NCBI GenBank assembly: GCA_000711775.1
Contig: ARYC01002030.1
Span: 1-64,000, forward strand
Source of the DNA: Oxytricha trifallax
Lineage: Eukaryota; Ciliophora; Spirotrichea; Sporadotrichida; Oxytrichidae
Length of the DNA stretch: 64,000 nucleotides
Reading direction: 5' to 3'
This document shows, piece by piece, positions 23,681 through 33,680 of the stretch. A program made the position numbers and the translations under genes. Numbering within the stretch: the first letter of the stretch is position 1; each line of letters begins with the position of its first letter. Below the pieces are notes generated by a model. It worked only from the letters and a program-made list of their open reading frames with translations. It had not been told where the DNA came from and did not search any database.

Positions 23681-24863
23681 ATTGCTTCATGTGCCATAAG
23701 CAGTATGATCATACAAGATATTAATGCAAGCATCTTTTAACGCTCACAAGTAAGATTTAGAGAATGAAAAACATGAAGATAAATTGAAGCTACTAAAAAT
23801 AGAAAAGCAAAAGAATCTTCAAAAGTGGTGAGCTCGAACAAGCTAGTGAATCAGAATATGTGAGGAAATCATGCAGCCTTCTAGCATCCGAAATCAAAAA
23901 GATTATGATTAAAATTCAATTTAAAAAGATTCCTGTTCTTGCCTAAATTGACTTAGACACTTCACTTTAAAGCTATATTATATCAGAAGAATCCTTTGAT
24001 AATATAGTTATCAATGATCATACAATACGTGGACAAAGTATGTACCTTCAACTATGTCTTTAGTGATGATAAATATTAGATAGAGTTTACAAATGAGTAT
24101 TAAGTACTCAGTCAAGCAAAGTTCAAGGAGTGTAGTTGCTTAATCAAGTTAGATGCTGTTTTCTTTGCCAAGTATCATGTTGCTCTCAGACTTCCACTCT
24201 ATGAAATGACCATTAGGGATTTCATAATAGATTAATAAAATCATAAGTAACTAGGATAAATAACAACTCAGACCATGCAAGGTATTAAAGAGCTTCACAA
24301 GTTAGGGTTTGTTCACAGATATCTGAGGCCAGAAAAATAATTATAAACTTTTCTCCAGTAAGAGTACCAATTATTGATTTCAACAGATTTAAGAGTTGAA
24401 GTATCAAGGCTTGATACTTTTATGGGAACTCATGGCTATTTTCCAGAAAGAGAAGACTGGCCCAAGGAGAGATGGAGACTTTTCTGGGCTTTAGCAGCAA
24501 TAATAATAAGTTTGATATGCCTTGCAATGAATACTACTCTACAAGATGCGAGAAGGATGCTAAACAAAAAATAAAGCAATTTATTGACAAAACAACAGCA
24601 TCTCAATAAATGAAACAAATGGCAGAGTCAATAATAATTAAACCAAACTCAAGATTAGACATATCAATAGAGCAGATAGAGTTGAGGTTAAGTAAGATAA
24701 ACTTCAGACATCTCCCACATTATCCAAAAGTGCATTTTGAGTGATTAAATTAAATAAATTTACTATAAATTTCACATTATAACCTATTAATAACCCCAAC
24801 CACTAACAAATTCCCTACAAATCAAAGCACTTATATACCTCATTAAGGGATTTTGGGGTCTTC
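23681..24863 (+). mobile_element. right part of outer TBE, decayed
   Basis: Right end at 24863 (GGGATTTTGGGGTCTTC) with inverted sub-terminal sequence matching other TBEs (CCCTACAAATCAAAGCACTT). It carries the end of the zinc-finger/kinase frame only: finger remnant FMCHKQYDHTRYQCKH, then KELHKLGFVHRYLRPEK where HSDLKPEN is expected, so the catalytic Asp is replaced by Tyr. GTHGYFPEREDW matches the activation segment. Most of the outer element's centre is absent. Confidence 0.8.
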
Positions 24864-24865
24864 AT

Positions 24866-25082
24866 TGTTAGTACTTGTCGACGAACGGGAATTTATAGGA
24901 TTTACCCATATTAATATTTATAATTATAGCAATCTATTAAATTAATAGAAAATCAAAAACAATTCTAAGTTAACCAAAGTCAGACGTCTACCTAGTGCAT
25001 CCCCAAATCATAAGAACTTTAGGAACTGAAAATGCAACCATTCCAATGAGGAAACCTGCAAATGCTCCTACTGTCATCATCT
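24866..25082 (-). CDS. small hydrophobic ORF beside the TBE
   Basis: Start near 25082: MMTVGAFAGFLIGMVAFSVP then KVLMIWGCTRQ, preceded in frame by TGA. One clear membrane segment with GxxxG-like spacing. The frame stays open to TGA at the TBE border, so its true end is unknown and may have been cut by the element. Family unknown. Confidence 0.4.
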
Positions 25083-25242
25083 CTCACGAAAACTTTTGTA
25101 ATAACTTCATTAATATGCACTAGCTATTTTCTGACAAATTCTATTTAGTGCAAAATTCCCAAAAGTGTTGGGATTAATTGGTAACAATTAAGTTAAATTA
25201 TATCTATATCCATAAATAATAATTATTAAAATTAAACAAATT

Positions 25243-25641
25243 ATGATTTGGAAACAACAGATTTTATCCATCTTGCTCATTTTGCCATTTGTGCTTTCTG
25301 TCGATCCAGGAAATAAATGCGTAATAATTGGAGGCAGAATGGACTGTAGTTGTCCACTTGGAAATGTCTATGGTTCTGGTGGTAAGTTCTATTGTTTGCC
25401 AGATGGACGACCGGGGTGCGATTCTTGGTAATTATTCTCATGCTACAACTGCTGCAGAGTATACGATGGTAAATGCTATACCATGGATTTTTGCAAAAAA
25501 TTGAAAGAAGGACAATAATGCACCATGGACCTCGAATGCTTACAGCCTTCCTTATCTTGTGACAAAATGACCAAGACTTGCTAGCTCACTACCAGGATCC
25601 CTAATGAAATAGAGATCTTTTAGGAGACTCCATCTTCCTGA
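25243..25641 (+). CDS. secreted cysteine-rich protein
   Basis: ATG 25243 to TGA 25639, 132 aa with TAA/TAG as Gln. N-terminal signal peptide ILSILLILPFVLSV followed by DPGNKC. About 15 Cys in pairs (MDCSCPLGN, CYNCCRVYDGKCYT, QQCTMDLECLQPSLSC), suggesting a disulfide-bonded extracellular protein. The spacing resembles small Cys-rich repeats such as DPPY/colipase-like folds, but I cannot name the family. No intron needed. Lies just beyond the TBE cluster. Confidence 0.8.
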
Positions 25642-25922
25642 ACACTCTTCATAAGGATCATGGATCCTGGGCTATTATATATAATATTTCTCTAAAAAAT
25701 TCAACCACTCTCATGCATATCCAAAATTTAATAAATCAACTTTTAAAAATATCTCTTTGTGTTGTATTTATTTACAATTCTATAATTTATTTAAACTAGC
25801 AGTTTGATTTAATTATCAATCAATTTAAATATGGGGACATAAAATTTATGCACAATCATGATAAATTTTATGAAAAATAGATGATTATAAGAATTAGATT
25901 AAGAATATTAGATATAATAAAA

Positions 25923-26097
25923 ATGTCTGATCAGAAGATGCCATGCCAATCACAATAAATGTAAGTTACAAAAAACATATCTAAATTTTATTTTTTTTAG
26001 TGGTTGTACATGGTAAGAATGGTGGCTGACTTAAACTGAGTTTTCGACGAGCTACAGAAAGAAAAGGGATAGGCACAAATTATTGGAATAATGGTGA
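25923..26097 (+). CDS. two-exon mini-gene, 44 aa
   Basis: ATG 25923; exon 1 encodes MSDQKMPCQSQQ. A textbook 40-nt intron 25961-26000 (GTAAGTTA..TTTTTTTTAG) follows. Exon 2 encodes GCTWQEWWLTQTEFSTS then RKKRDRHKLLEQW and TGA at 26095. The basic, Trp-rich tail is unlike the AT-rich flanks. The strong splice sites argue for a real transcript; no family recognised. Confidence 0.5.
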
Positions 26098-26486
26098 CAT
26101 CTTTGAAGGATAATGGATGAATGATAAAAGCTGTTCTTTGATACTATTTTTACTTAAGTTAATCCTAATACTTAATTATATTATCCTTTTTCATTTTAAA
26201 ATTAAAGATTTCCTCTTATTTTTCATAAATGCATAAAATGTGCATAGCACACCCCCTATGCACAACGATTACACCTGGTCATCAACAACTAAACACATTA
26301 ATATTATAACTCACTCTCACAGAATATAAATATATGGGTTAGATAATTATTTACATGAATATTTATGGTTAAATGATTGAAATATAATTTCTGTTATTTT
26401 TCACAAATAGGGTATGTGCAATCATGCACTATTCCTAGGGCTTTCATTGTACATGCAGGATGTACAATCCTCACAGAAATACATTT

Positions 26487-28602
26487 CAACTTCTAAAACA
26501 ATACTATTTGAATTTAAATTAACTGGTTTTATTGTATTGACTTTGTAGCTGGTTTGAAGCATATGAGGAATTTATTACTTTCTTATTTTATTTGGGTGAG
26601 ACTGAACTTTTTAATGCTTCATTCATTGATCTATAAATATATACTATAAATCTTTTAGCTTGATTGGTACTGCTGTTTGTTGATGAATCTCTTACTGCCT
26701 ATGTGATCCCTTGATTTAAGTAAGAGTTTACATTAATTTATGAGCTAATAAACCCAGAATTGCTGCTTGCCGCATTACTGTTCTGTCTTGTCTGTGATAC
26801 TCTGGTACTGCTACCCACGCTTGAGGTAGCATTAGTAAGCATAGCTGCTGTTTGAGAGTAACTGCCAACTCCACTGCTATTCTGTTATAAATGTATTGAC
26901 TTAACTTTCATTTTCTCCTTTGCTTGTTAGTTAACGTACTCCTACTCTTAAATTTTCTTCTTTATTGAATCGGAAAGTCTTCTCAAATTGTCCATCTTTT
27001 CAGAAGTTCCTTAGTTTCTAGGATCTTATACTGAATGTTGATTTTGCTATGGATTTCTTTCTATGGATGAGTACTACTAGTGTGAATAGTTGTTAATTTA
27101 ATCATTGATGCTACCTGAGGGTTGAGTGTATCCTTAACTTTGCTTCAATTACTACATGCCCTAATATTGATGAGTGGTGTTTGGATTAAATGAGAGATAC
27201 TACGTCTAGTCAATCATATCAATTTGTTACTTTTATATGCTAGTTACTGAGTCATAGGTGTATGTCTTTGATCCTTAAGCAACAGGTACCTAGGTCTTAT
27301 TACTGAATTTTCTATCAATATCAAATTGATTTGAAATGGACTGCTTGTTAGATCTTGATGGTGGATTATATTCAACATAACTTGACTTTGGCTTATATGC
27401 AGCAGTCTATCCTTAACTTTCATCTATCCTGAATGTTGTCTAAGCTGTGGAGCTTATGTATGCTGCCTTAGTGTATTAATCGTTTTATGTATAGGGTATT
27501 TACGAATGCTAAAGTGATGGTCTCTGTGAAGAAGATGTATCTCTCTTTGCGCTTTCTTTAAACTATGAATAGTGAAGAGTGTTTGTAAAGCCAGTAGATG
27601 TCTTCTTTTAATGCTGAGATGCTGAGAGTTTTTACTATTAATGGTAGTTTTGTGAAATTGTTGAAGTTGGGTAGTATTTGCGATCGATGCTTGATCTACC
27701 TATTGAACTCGATTAAGAAGCTTTCCCAACAGAGTTATTAAACTAAAAAAATGACTATTAAGTTTTGCAAAGGACTCTTGATTCTGTTAGATTGAGAGAG
27801 CTTATCTTTCTTTGTACTTGAATTGCCTGAATTATAGTAACTTTGTTGAATTTAATTAATTGATTGATATAAACTTTATGGATTTTATTGCTTCTCCCAA
27901 GTCATATTTGTCATTCAAATAATTTAAAAATGTTAGAGCAAACATAAAACCGTGTTAAAGAAAATAAATAAATTGTATAAATAAGATTCAGAAATGATAA
28001 TTATTGTTATTGTTGATTGTGTTTGAGAATGGATTAGAATCAGAACACTGAGATTAGTGCATTTTAGCTTAATTTTAAGTTATTATTTAAGGAGACATTA
28101 GAGAGGAATCTAAAATAGATAATATATATTTGATCTACATTATGAGATAAGCCTTAGTCTTTTTTAGCTGATTAATAAGATTATTTTGTGGTATTCTGCC
28201 AATAAGAATTTAAGTAGCACAATGATTAGTTTTAATTATCACTATGAAAAACTTAATCAAACCTGCATCAAAACTTTTAATATCTGAGAAGAAATGACAC
28301 CCAGTTGTCATGAATCTCCGTATTGTTGACTTAATCAAAATAAAAATGCAAAAAAACTAATTTGATAAATTTGCAAGAGCTGATTTGCTCTGAATTTCTA
28401 TAAATTTCAAATAAAATAAGTTTAAATCCACTGATTCTCTGGATTTAAATCCCAATTTATTGTATTCTGCATGCTTGGTGATGCTTGTTAATGAAACTTA
28501 TGCGATACTATGACTGAATCATTTTTCTTGTGTAAATTTTAAGTCTACTGTTTTTGAACAATGATGTTGTTTGCTCCGTCTTCACGATTCAAGAACATAC
28601 TA
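26487..28602 (-). CDS. Q/S/N-rich protein, paralogue 2, truncated C-terminus
   Basis: Probable start 28602 (MFLNREDGANNIIVQKQQ). Coding-like segments follow: FMTTGCHFFSDIKSFDAG near 28300, then from 27901 a frame with GRSSIDRKYYPTSTISQN and STGFTNTLHYSQFKES leading into TSSSQRPSLQHSQ, shared with paralogue 1. It reads through the site of the paralogue-1 TGA as AGA (26640-26642). It ends soon after the shared block, at TGA 26487, so it lacks the Q/N-rich distal third of paralogue 1. Segments upstream of 27901 are joined by inference. Function unknown. Confidence 0.55.
26521..27544. repeat. duplicated block, copy 2 (of 17951-18974)
   Basis: See copy 1. The perfect-identity core is 26945-27302. 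Confidence 0.95.
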
Positions 28603-28791
28603 TAAAAAAATTATCACTCAATTTTACGTGATTTGAGATAAATAATAATTTGATATTGATTTTAAATAAATAAAAAAAATTTAATACAAAACTTTCAATT
28701 TAAAAGCATTAAATCATTCTATCTAATTAAATCGTAAAAAAATGAGTTGTTAAAAATAAAGAGTTGTAAAGAAAAAAAAATTTTTATTGTT

Positions 28792-30180
28792 TCATTCATT
28801 TTCGCCAATATTTCCTTAAATTACTTACTTTTTCAAATCTCTAGGATTCCATGTGCTATTAGAATTATATTAATGCGTTGTCTAATGCACTTCCTATAAA
28901 TCTTAGCACGTTGGAATGTTTTCAGAGTTCTCCCCATTTTATTCTGACCTCTTGAACACAGGGTTATCATAGTTATCAATGGACCCTGAAGTCAATTGGT
29001 ACTTTATGTATCCTTAATCATTACTATCCGATGGTGCTTGAAGTGTATTCCTAAATGCATCTGAGTTTTCTCCACTTTTCATGTACCCATGAGTCCCCTT
29101 GCTCATCTATGTCAAAACTGAGTTTCTGCCTTGAGAATTTTGGTTCTTAAAATTGCTGCCATAGTTTAGCAAGTAGTTATTCTCGGAGGTCTTTGGCCGA
29201 TGCTTATTGTCATCTCTATTACTGGGTAAGGTTGTCGACATGAAGTTTTTAGCTTCAGCAAGTGGACTTTCTTACTACTTTTAACGTTGATTGTTATTTT
29301 AAACTGTAAAAGCAGTTGGGGAGTGACCAGTAGTTCTTTTACTCTCAGAGCTGCTTGTACAATTGAAGCCGATTATATATTCAAAGGGATCAGGAATATC
29401 TCTCATTAATTTAGCTGCAAATTCTCTTGCAATGCTTTCCCGTGAATTTGTTTAATATAGGGCATCTTCATCTTCTTCAGCAGAGGAAATTGCATCCAAA
29501 GAGCTAGGTTATTGTTTGTAAAAATCAATGTGTTTCAATTAGCTGCTTCCTCCAGTACTTCCAATATGCCCTTATTTGAACTCGGGATATGCCCAAAACT
29601 TTGAACTATACGATAAAATGAAATTAATATCGAATTGCTTACTTGACTTAGTTTTTAGGACTCAAATTAGCAAGCTAATGCTTAATTTTCATTAATATAG
29701 TGGGATCTTTCTTTAATTTAGACTGCAAACTTTATGGAATGGGATTTAATGCCACTTAACCCTTTATTGGAGTAAAACTAAATGCTTCACATAGAATTAT
29801 TTGTGTTTTTTCATTTCTATAGGAAAGTTCAATCATTAGCTTAGTTGCCAGTCTTCTCATAACTATGAAAATATTTTTTATAAGCTTTATAATTTCTTAC
29901 TTGGGTTTGCTGATGACATTAGCTAGTAATCTTAAAAATATAGCATAATTTTAATGATGTGATTAGGATATAAGTTTATATTCTAAACAACCCTTTTCTC
30001 TCTAATAATTTAATAATCAGTTCTTATGATGCTTTCTTCTATTCAATCATCCTATAAACAATAAAAAAATTATTTGTCTTACTATATCAAATCCGATAGC
30101 ACATCAGTTTGAATTTCGTTTCCATCTCTAATACGTGATATTTTGAGTGCGATACTTGTGAAATGTTGCTGATTATTCAT
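28792..30180 (-). CDS. hypothetical protein, three or more exons
   Basis: Start 30180 (MNNQQHFTSIALKISRIRDG), TGA at 28792. GTAAG introns: about 30054-30085 and about 29607-29647 (the latter joins KNQV to NSKFWAYPEFKQG). The core RRLATKLMIELSYRNEKTQI, ILCEAFSFTPIKGQ lies at about 29710-29850. The C-terminal half is Ser/Asn/Gln-rich with SREFAAKLMRDIPDPFEYII before it. A further intron joins SSANP to IMRRLATK. No family recognised; low-complexity tail suggests a regulatory protein. Confidence 0.6.
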
Positions 30181-30545
30181 ATTTTAAGAAGCCATTAAAG
30201 ACGCTGACATTTATTTTAATAGTTATATTAGCGATTTTAGAAAATTAAACAATCAAATTTTTTTTAATTATAAATTCAAAGTTTATTTTAAACAATTACT
30301 TTAGAAATAGTTAACGTTCTTATTTTTCTATATTTATGACCTAACAATAGGCAAAATTTTATTTATACTTGATTGATGTATAAGAATTTAAGAAATCTTT
30401 AGAAATTCAATTTGGCATAGGGATTGTTTAATTTACTTAAGTGAACTTCAATTAAGGATATTATAAATTCACTTTTAAAAATAATAATAATAAATGGTAT
30501 AAATACTCAAAACTATCTTACTTTAAATTAATTTAAATTATTTTC
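30181..30545. other. intergenic, AT-rich
   Basis: No protein-like frame seen. Probably holds the upstream region of both flanking genes (divergent arrangement). Confidence 0.5.
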
Positions 30546-31819
30546 GTATTTGTTAATTAAATATATATACTTTTAAGTGCTGTTATTTCAGTATCAAATC
30601 AAGCCTATCTGGGTAAGAACGAGCAAGGTATAGATGTTTTCACTATTCAAATGAGCGGGGATCCTAAACAGAGATTCGTTGAACCAGCCTTGAAATATCA
30701 ATCAAACTAGGGTATATAAAATGCATTGAAAATCACATATTATATTTAAGAATTTATTGATAATTGTAAACACCCATAATCAGCTATCAAAGCTTTGATC
30801 ACTGACTATCAATAATTCATTCCATCAATAGCTTAAAAAATGTTCGAAAAGCTAGATTGGATAGTTTGGTACTTCCACGAAGAGCATTACTATGAGATTC
30901 AAGGTATGGCTGAGGCTGCTGGAATTGAAACTCACTTGGCTGTCATGTTAAATTTTGTTTATGAATTCGATAGTTACTGCACTTCTTTAATTGCAAGGCT
31001 AAGCAATCAGTTATATTATATCTTTAATGCTGTATATCTCATTATTTATAAATAAATTTATGAATATAATGAATGGTTAGATCGTTCACTAGAGAAACCT
31101 TGATTTCTATTTTGCCGATCACTCTCGTGAGTTAGTTTACATTGCCAAATTCTACAGAGGTGATTAGTATCTTTATGATGGAGTATTCTTCGGAGGAATC
31201 GTAGCTACTTACACTGCTTATAAAGAAGGATCGTTCGCTATTACTCTTAATCAAAGAAGCCCAAGTCATTCCAAACTGGAATTAGCTTAGAATATTGCTA
31301 GAATTTTCATGGGATACACTCAGAGTGGATGGGCTATCAGGGATGCTCTTGCTACCTGTCATAACTATGACTGTGCTGTCTCTAAGCTATCAACTGAACC
31401 AATTCAAATAAATATTTACTTAATTTACCACATGTCGCACCAAGCTACTTGATAGTTTCAGGTATCAAAGACAACGAAGGTATAGTTATTACAAGAGATA
31501 GATAAGCTACAGCCCATGTTGAGGAACTATCAGACACCTAATGGTACCTTGTATAAACAAACCAAGATCATTACAATGGAGATTGTCCTTTTACATTTCT
31601 TTTTTAATTTGTCCAATTAGATGCTAACATGCTAGATAAACCCTTGATTTACTTGGACCAGTTTAAGCAACATCAGATAGCATCTACTAAAACGTTTTGC
31701 AAACATGGCCAAATCTTAACTTTATGTCCATTCACTCAGCAAGATTTTAAGCCGCACAGAATAGCTACTCGGTAGACTTTATATATGCTTAAAATATGGA
31801 GGATCCAGGAGATCTTTGA
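30546..31819 (+). CDS. acid ceramidase / NAAA-like hydrolase
   Basis: Ntn-type cysteine amidase of the acid-ceramidase/N-acylethanolamine amidase family, expected in lysosomes. A signal-like stretch LLSAVISVSNQAYLG opens the frame (start codon not found). The predicted nucleophile is Cys in DSYCTSLIAR, matching the FCTS of the family. After the IES at 31005 comes NGQIVHQRNLDFYFADHSRE with the family's R-N-L-D residues. Then YDGVFFGGIVATYTAYKEGS, GWAIRDALATCHNYDCAV, VAPSYLIVSGIKDNEGIVIT, WYLVQTNQDHYNGDCP and IYQNVLQTWPNLNFMSIHSA, as expected for the beta chain. TGA at 31817. Three IESs interrupt it. Confidence 0.85.
31005..31071. other. IES, 67 bp, pointer AAT
   Basis: AAT at 31005 and 31072. 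Removal joins CTSLIARLSN to GQIVHQRNLDF, the family's conserved core. Confidence 0.8.
31411..31421. other. micro-IES, 11 bp, pointer AAT
   Basis: AAT at 31411 and 31422. Removal joins TEPIQIN to LPHVAPSYLIVSG in frame. Confidence 0.5.
31583..31608. other. IES, 26 bp, pointer TTGTCC
   Basis: TTGTCC at 31583 and 31609. Removal joins YNGDCP to IRCQHARQTLDLLG. Confidence 0.75.
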
Positions 31820-32043
31820 AAATAATCTTGTATATCAGGCTTTTTTAAGAATAAATCATATATTATTCAAGGATCCTATCATGAAATATTTTATAATCTT
31901 AATAATTTCATAAATTAACATTTAGGACATGCAAGATTTATTCTCGAAATCTATAAAATTGAGGTTGATATTTTTACTAAAAATATTATTGATTAGATGT
32001 TAAAATTTGTAAGATTTAAGTTTGTGAATCCCTATAGGACTGT

Positions 32044-32952
32044 TCATGCTCTCTTGGTGATGGGATATGATGGTCTGATTTGGACACCGCAAGTACCTTG
32101 ACCTTCAACGATGGCAAGTCTGATGTAACCATTCTCTCCCCATGATGGACCCCATGAGTTTCTGACGATGTAATATTCTTGACCGTTCTCTACTCCATAA
32201 CCAACAGCAAGGATGGCGTGGTTAAGTGAAGTTCCGCAACCTGCGTTAAGAATACCACTTTGGTAGTTCTTGAAGACACCACTGGCATCGACTGAGACTG
32301 AAGCTGGTCCTTGAGTGGCAAGGGCAGCTTTCAATTGAGATGGTGAAAGAGTTTGGACAGTGTGGAAATCGTCGACATAGGCAACAATCTTGGATTTGTC
32401 TCTGTGGCAAGTTCCATCAGCAGCGAGGTATGGGTAGTCAGCTTCTTATTCCAAACCATATGCATCATAATAACGCTTGTTTTTTGGAAATTAAGAATTG
32501 CGTCAAAATCTAAAAATAGAATTTATATGATTTGACGTAGTCGTAACCTTGAGTGGCAAGACCACCATTCCATATTTCATGATTTCATTTTAAATAAGTA
32601 GTGATTTAATATTTTCGATTGCAACCAGCATTATCATAAGCAGTTGAGCAGTCAACAAGTTGTTGCTCTGAAAGTGAGTAGAGCTTTCCAAATTGAATGG
32701 CAAAGTGAGATTCAACTCCAGCTGCAGTTGAGAAGGCCCAGCAAGATCCACATCTGCCTTGATCCTTAACGGGGTTAACGACTCCATCATCTCTCCAGTC
32801 TTTGGATGCTGGGAGGATTGCGTCTTCTAAAATTAATTAATATTTTTTAAATTGATAATTAGCCAAATAAATGTTTAAGATTTTCAAGTGTTCGTGGTAG
32901 ACGTCATGTTCTTCCTCTGATCAATAAAAGCAATATCTTAAAAATTTATGAT

Positions 32953-32990
<38 letters not shown>

Positions 32991-33323
32991 TAGGGTAAAA
33001 GCAATTTAATTGTATAATGGTTTGTTTCCAAGAATGGCTTGGAATTCCTCCTCAGTCCAGTCAGAGAACTGATTGAATCCAAGTCTGAAGGTTGGTACTG
33101 AGTTGGAAGAAGCGGCCTGCATGATTTCCATCTTGGTCTTCAAGAACAGCTTGGCTCTCTTCTGGAACTCAGCCTTGGTGGCGTATGACTTGCCGAATCT
33201 AGCGATATAGTTCAAGAATTCCTCAGTTGAAGAGACGAGGCCTGATTCCTTCAAGAAAGCGTCTGAGGCGAACACAGATGAGAGGGAGACGATTCCCACG
33301 ATGGCAAGAGTGAAAGTTTTCAT
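32044..33323 (-). CDS. cathepsin L-like cysteine protease (papain family C1A)
   Basis: Start 33323: signal peptide [16 protein letters not shown]. Inhibitor-type propeptide with [18 protein letters not shown] and [16 protein letters not shown] (I29-like). Mature enzyme: [20 protein letters not shown], catalytic Cys in [23 protein letters not shown], catalytic His in [12 protein letters not shown], Asn in [15 protein letters not shown] at 32044. Probably a lysosomal or food-vacuole protease made as a zymogen. Three IESs with clear pointers are listed. A fourth break near 32830-32900 (before [11 protein letters not shown]) is unresolved. The GC content is clearly higher than in neighbours, suggesting high expression. 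Confidence 0.93.
32458..32524. other. IES, 67 bp, pointer ATATG
   Basis: ATATG at 32458 and 32525. Removal gives DYVKSYGLEQEADYPY on the minus strand, matching the papain-family pattern. Confidence 0.85.
32567..32617. other. IES, 51 bp, pointer ATT
   Basis: ATT at 32567 and 32618. Removal restores the GCNGGL motif exactly. No GT..AG borders. Confidence 0.85.
32925..32995. other. IES, 71 bp, pointer TAAAAGCAAT, with (TA)n
   Basis: The 10-bp repeat TAAAAGCAAT occurs at 32925 and 32996. Most of the interval is a TA dinucleotide run (about 32957-32984). Located between propeptide and mature enzyme of the protease gene. Confidence 0.85.
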
Positions 33324-33680
33324 TTGAGTTATATGGATTTTTATTAAATATTATTAAATTAGACTCACTGTATCCAAAATATTGTTATTAAATGAGAAGA
33401 AAGGTAAGTATTACTGAGTTTAAGTTTTAGATTATTCTCAATATCATATTCTTGAATTAATCATATTAGGTAATATCAGTATGGGATTTATGAAAGTGTG
33501 AGATGTATTATAGTTGTTAATAAAATAGAAATTTGAATTATTTATTATTATCTTCTTTCAAATGACTTCCTAGAAAATATTGCTCTAAAAAGTACAAAAA
33601 TTAACTTTTTGGCTATTTATAAGATTCGCGTTTTGATATTTTATTAAGTAATTACTAATTCATCAATAAATCGCAATTCC
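33324..33680. other. divergent intergenic region
   Basis: Between the protease (leftward) and the coiled-coil gene (rightward); AT-rich, no gene seen. Presumably holds 5' flanks of both. Confidence 0.5.
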
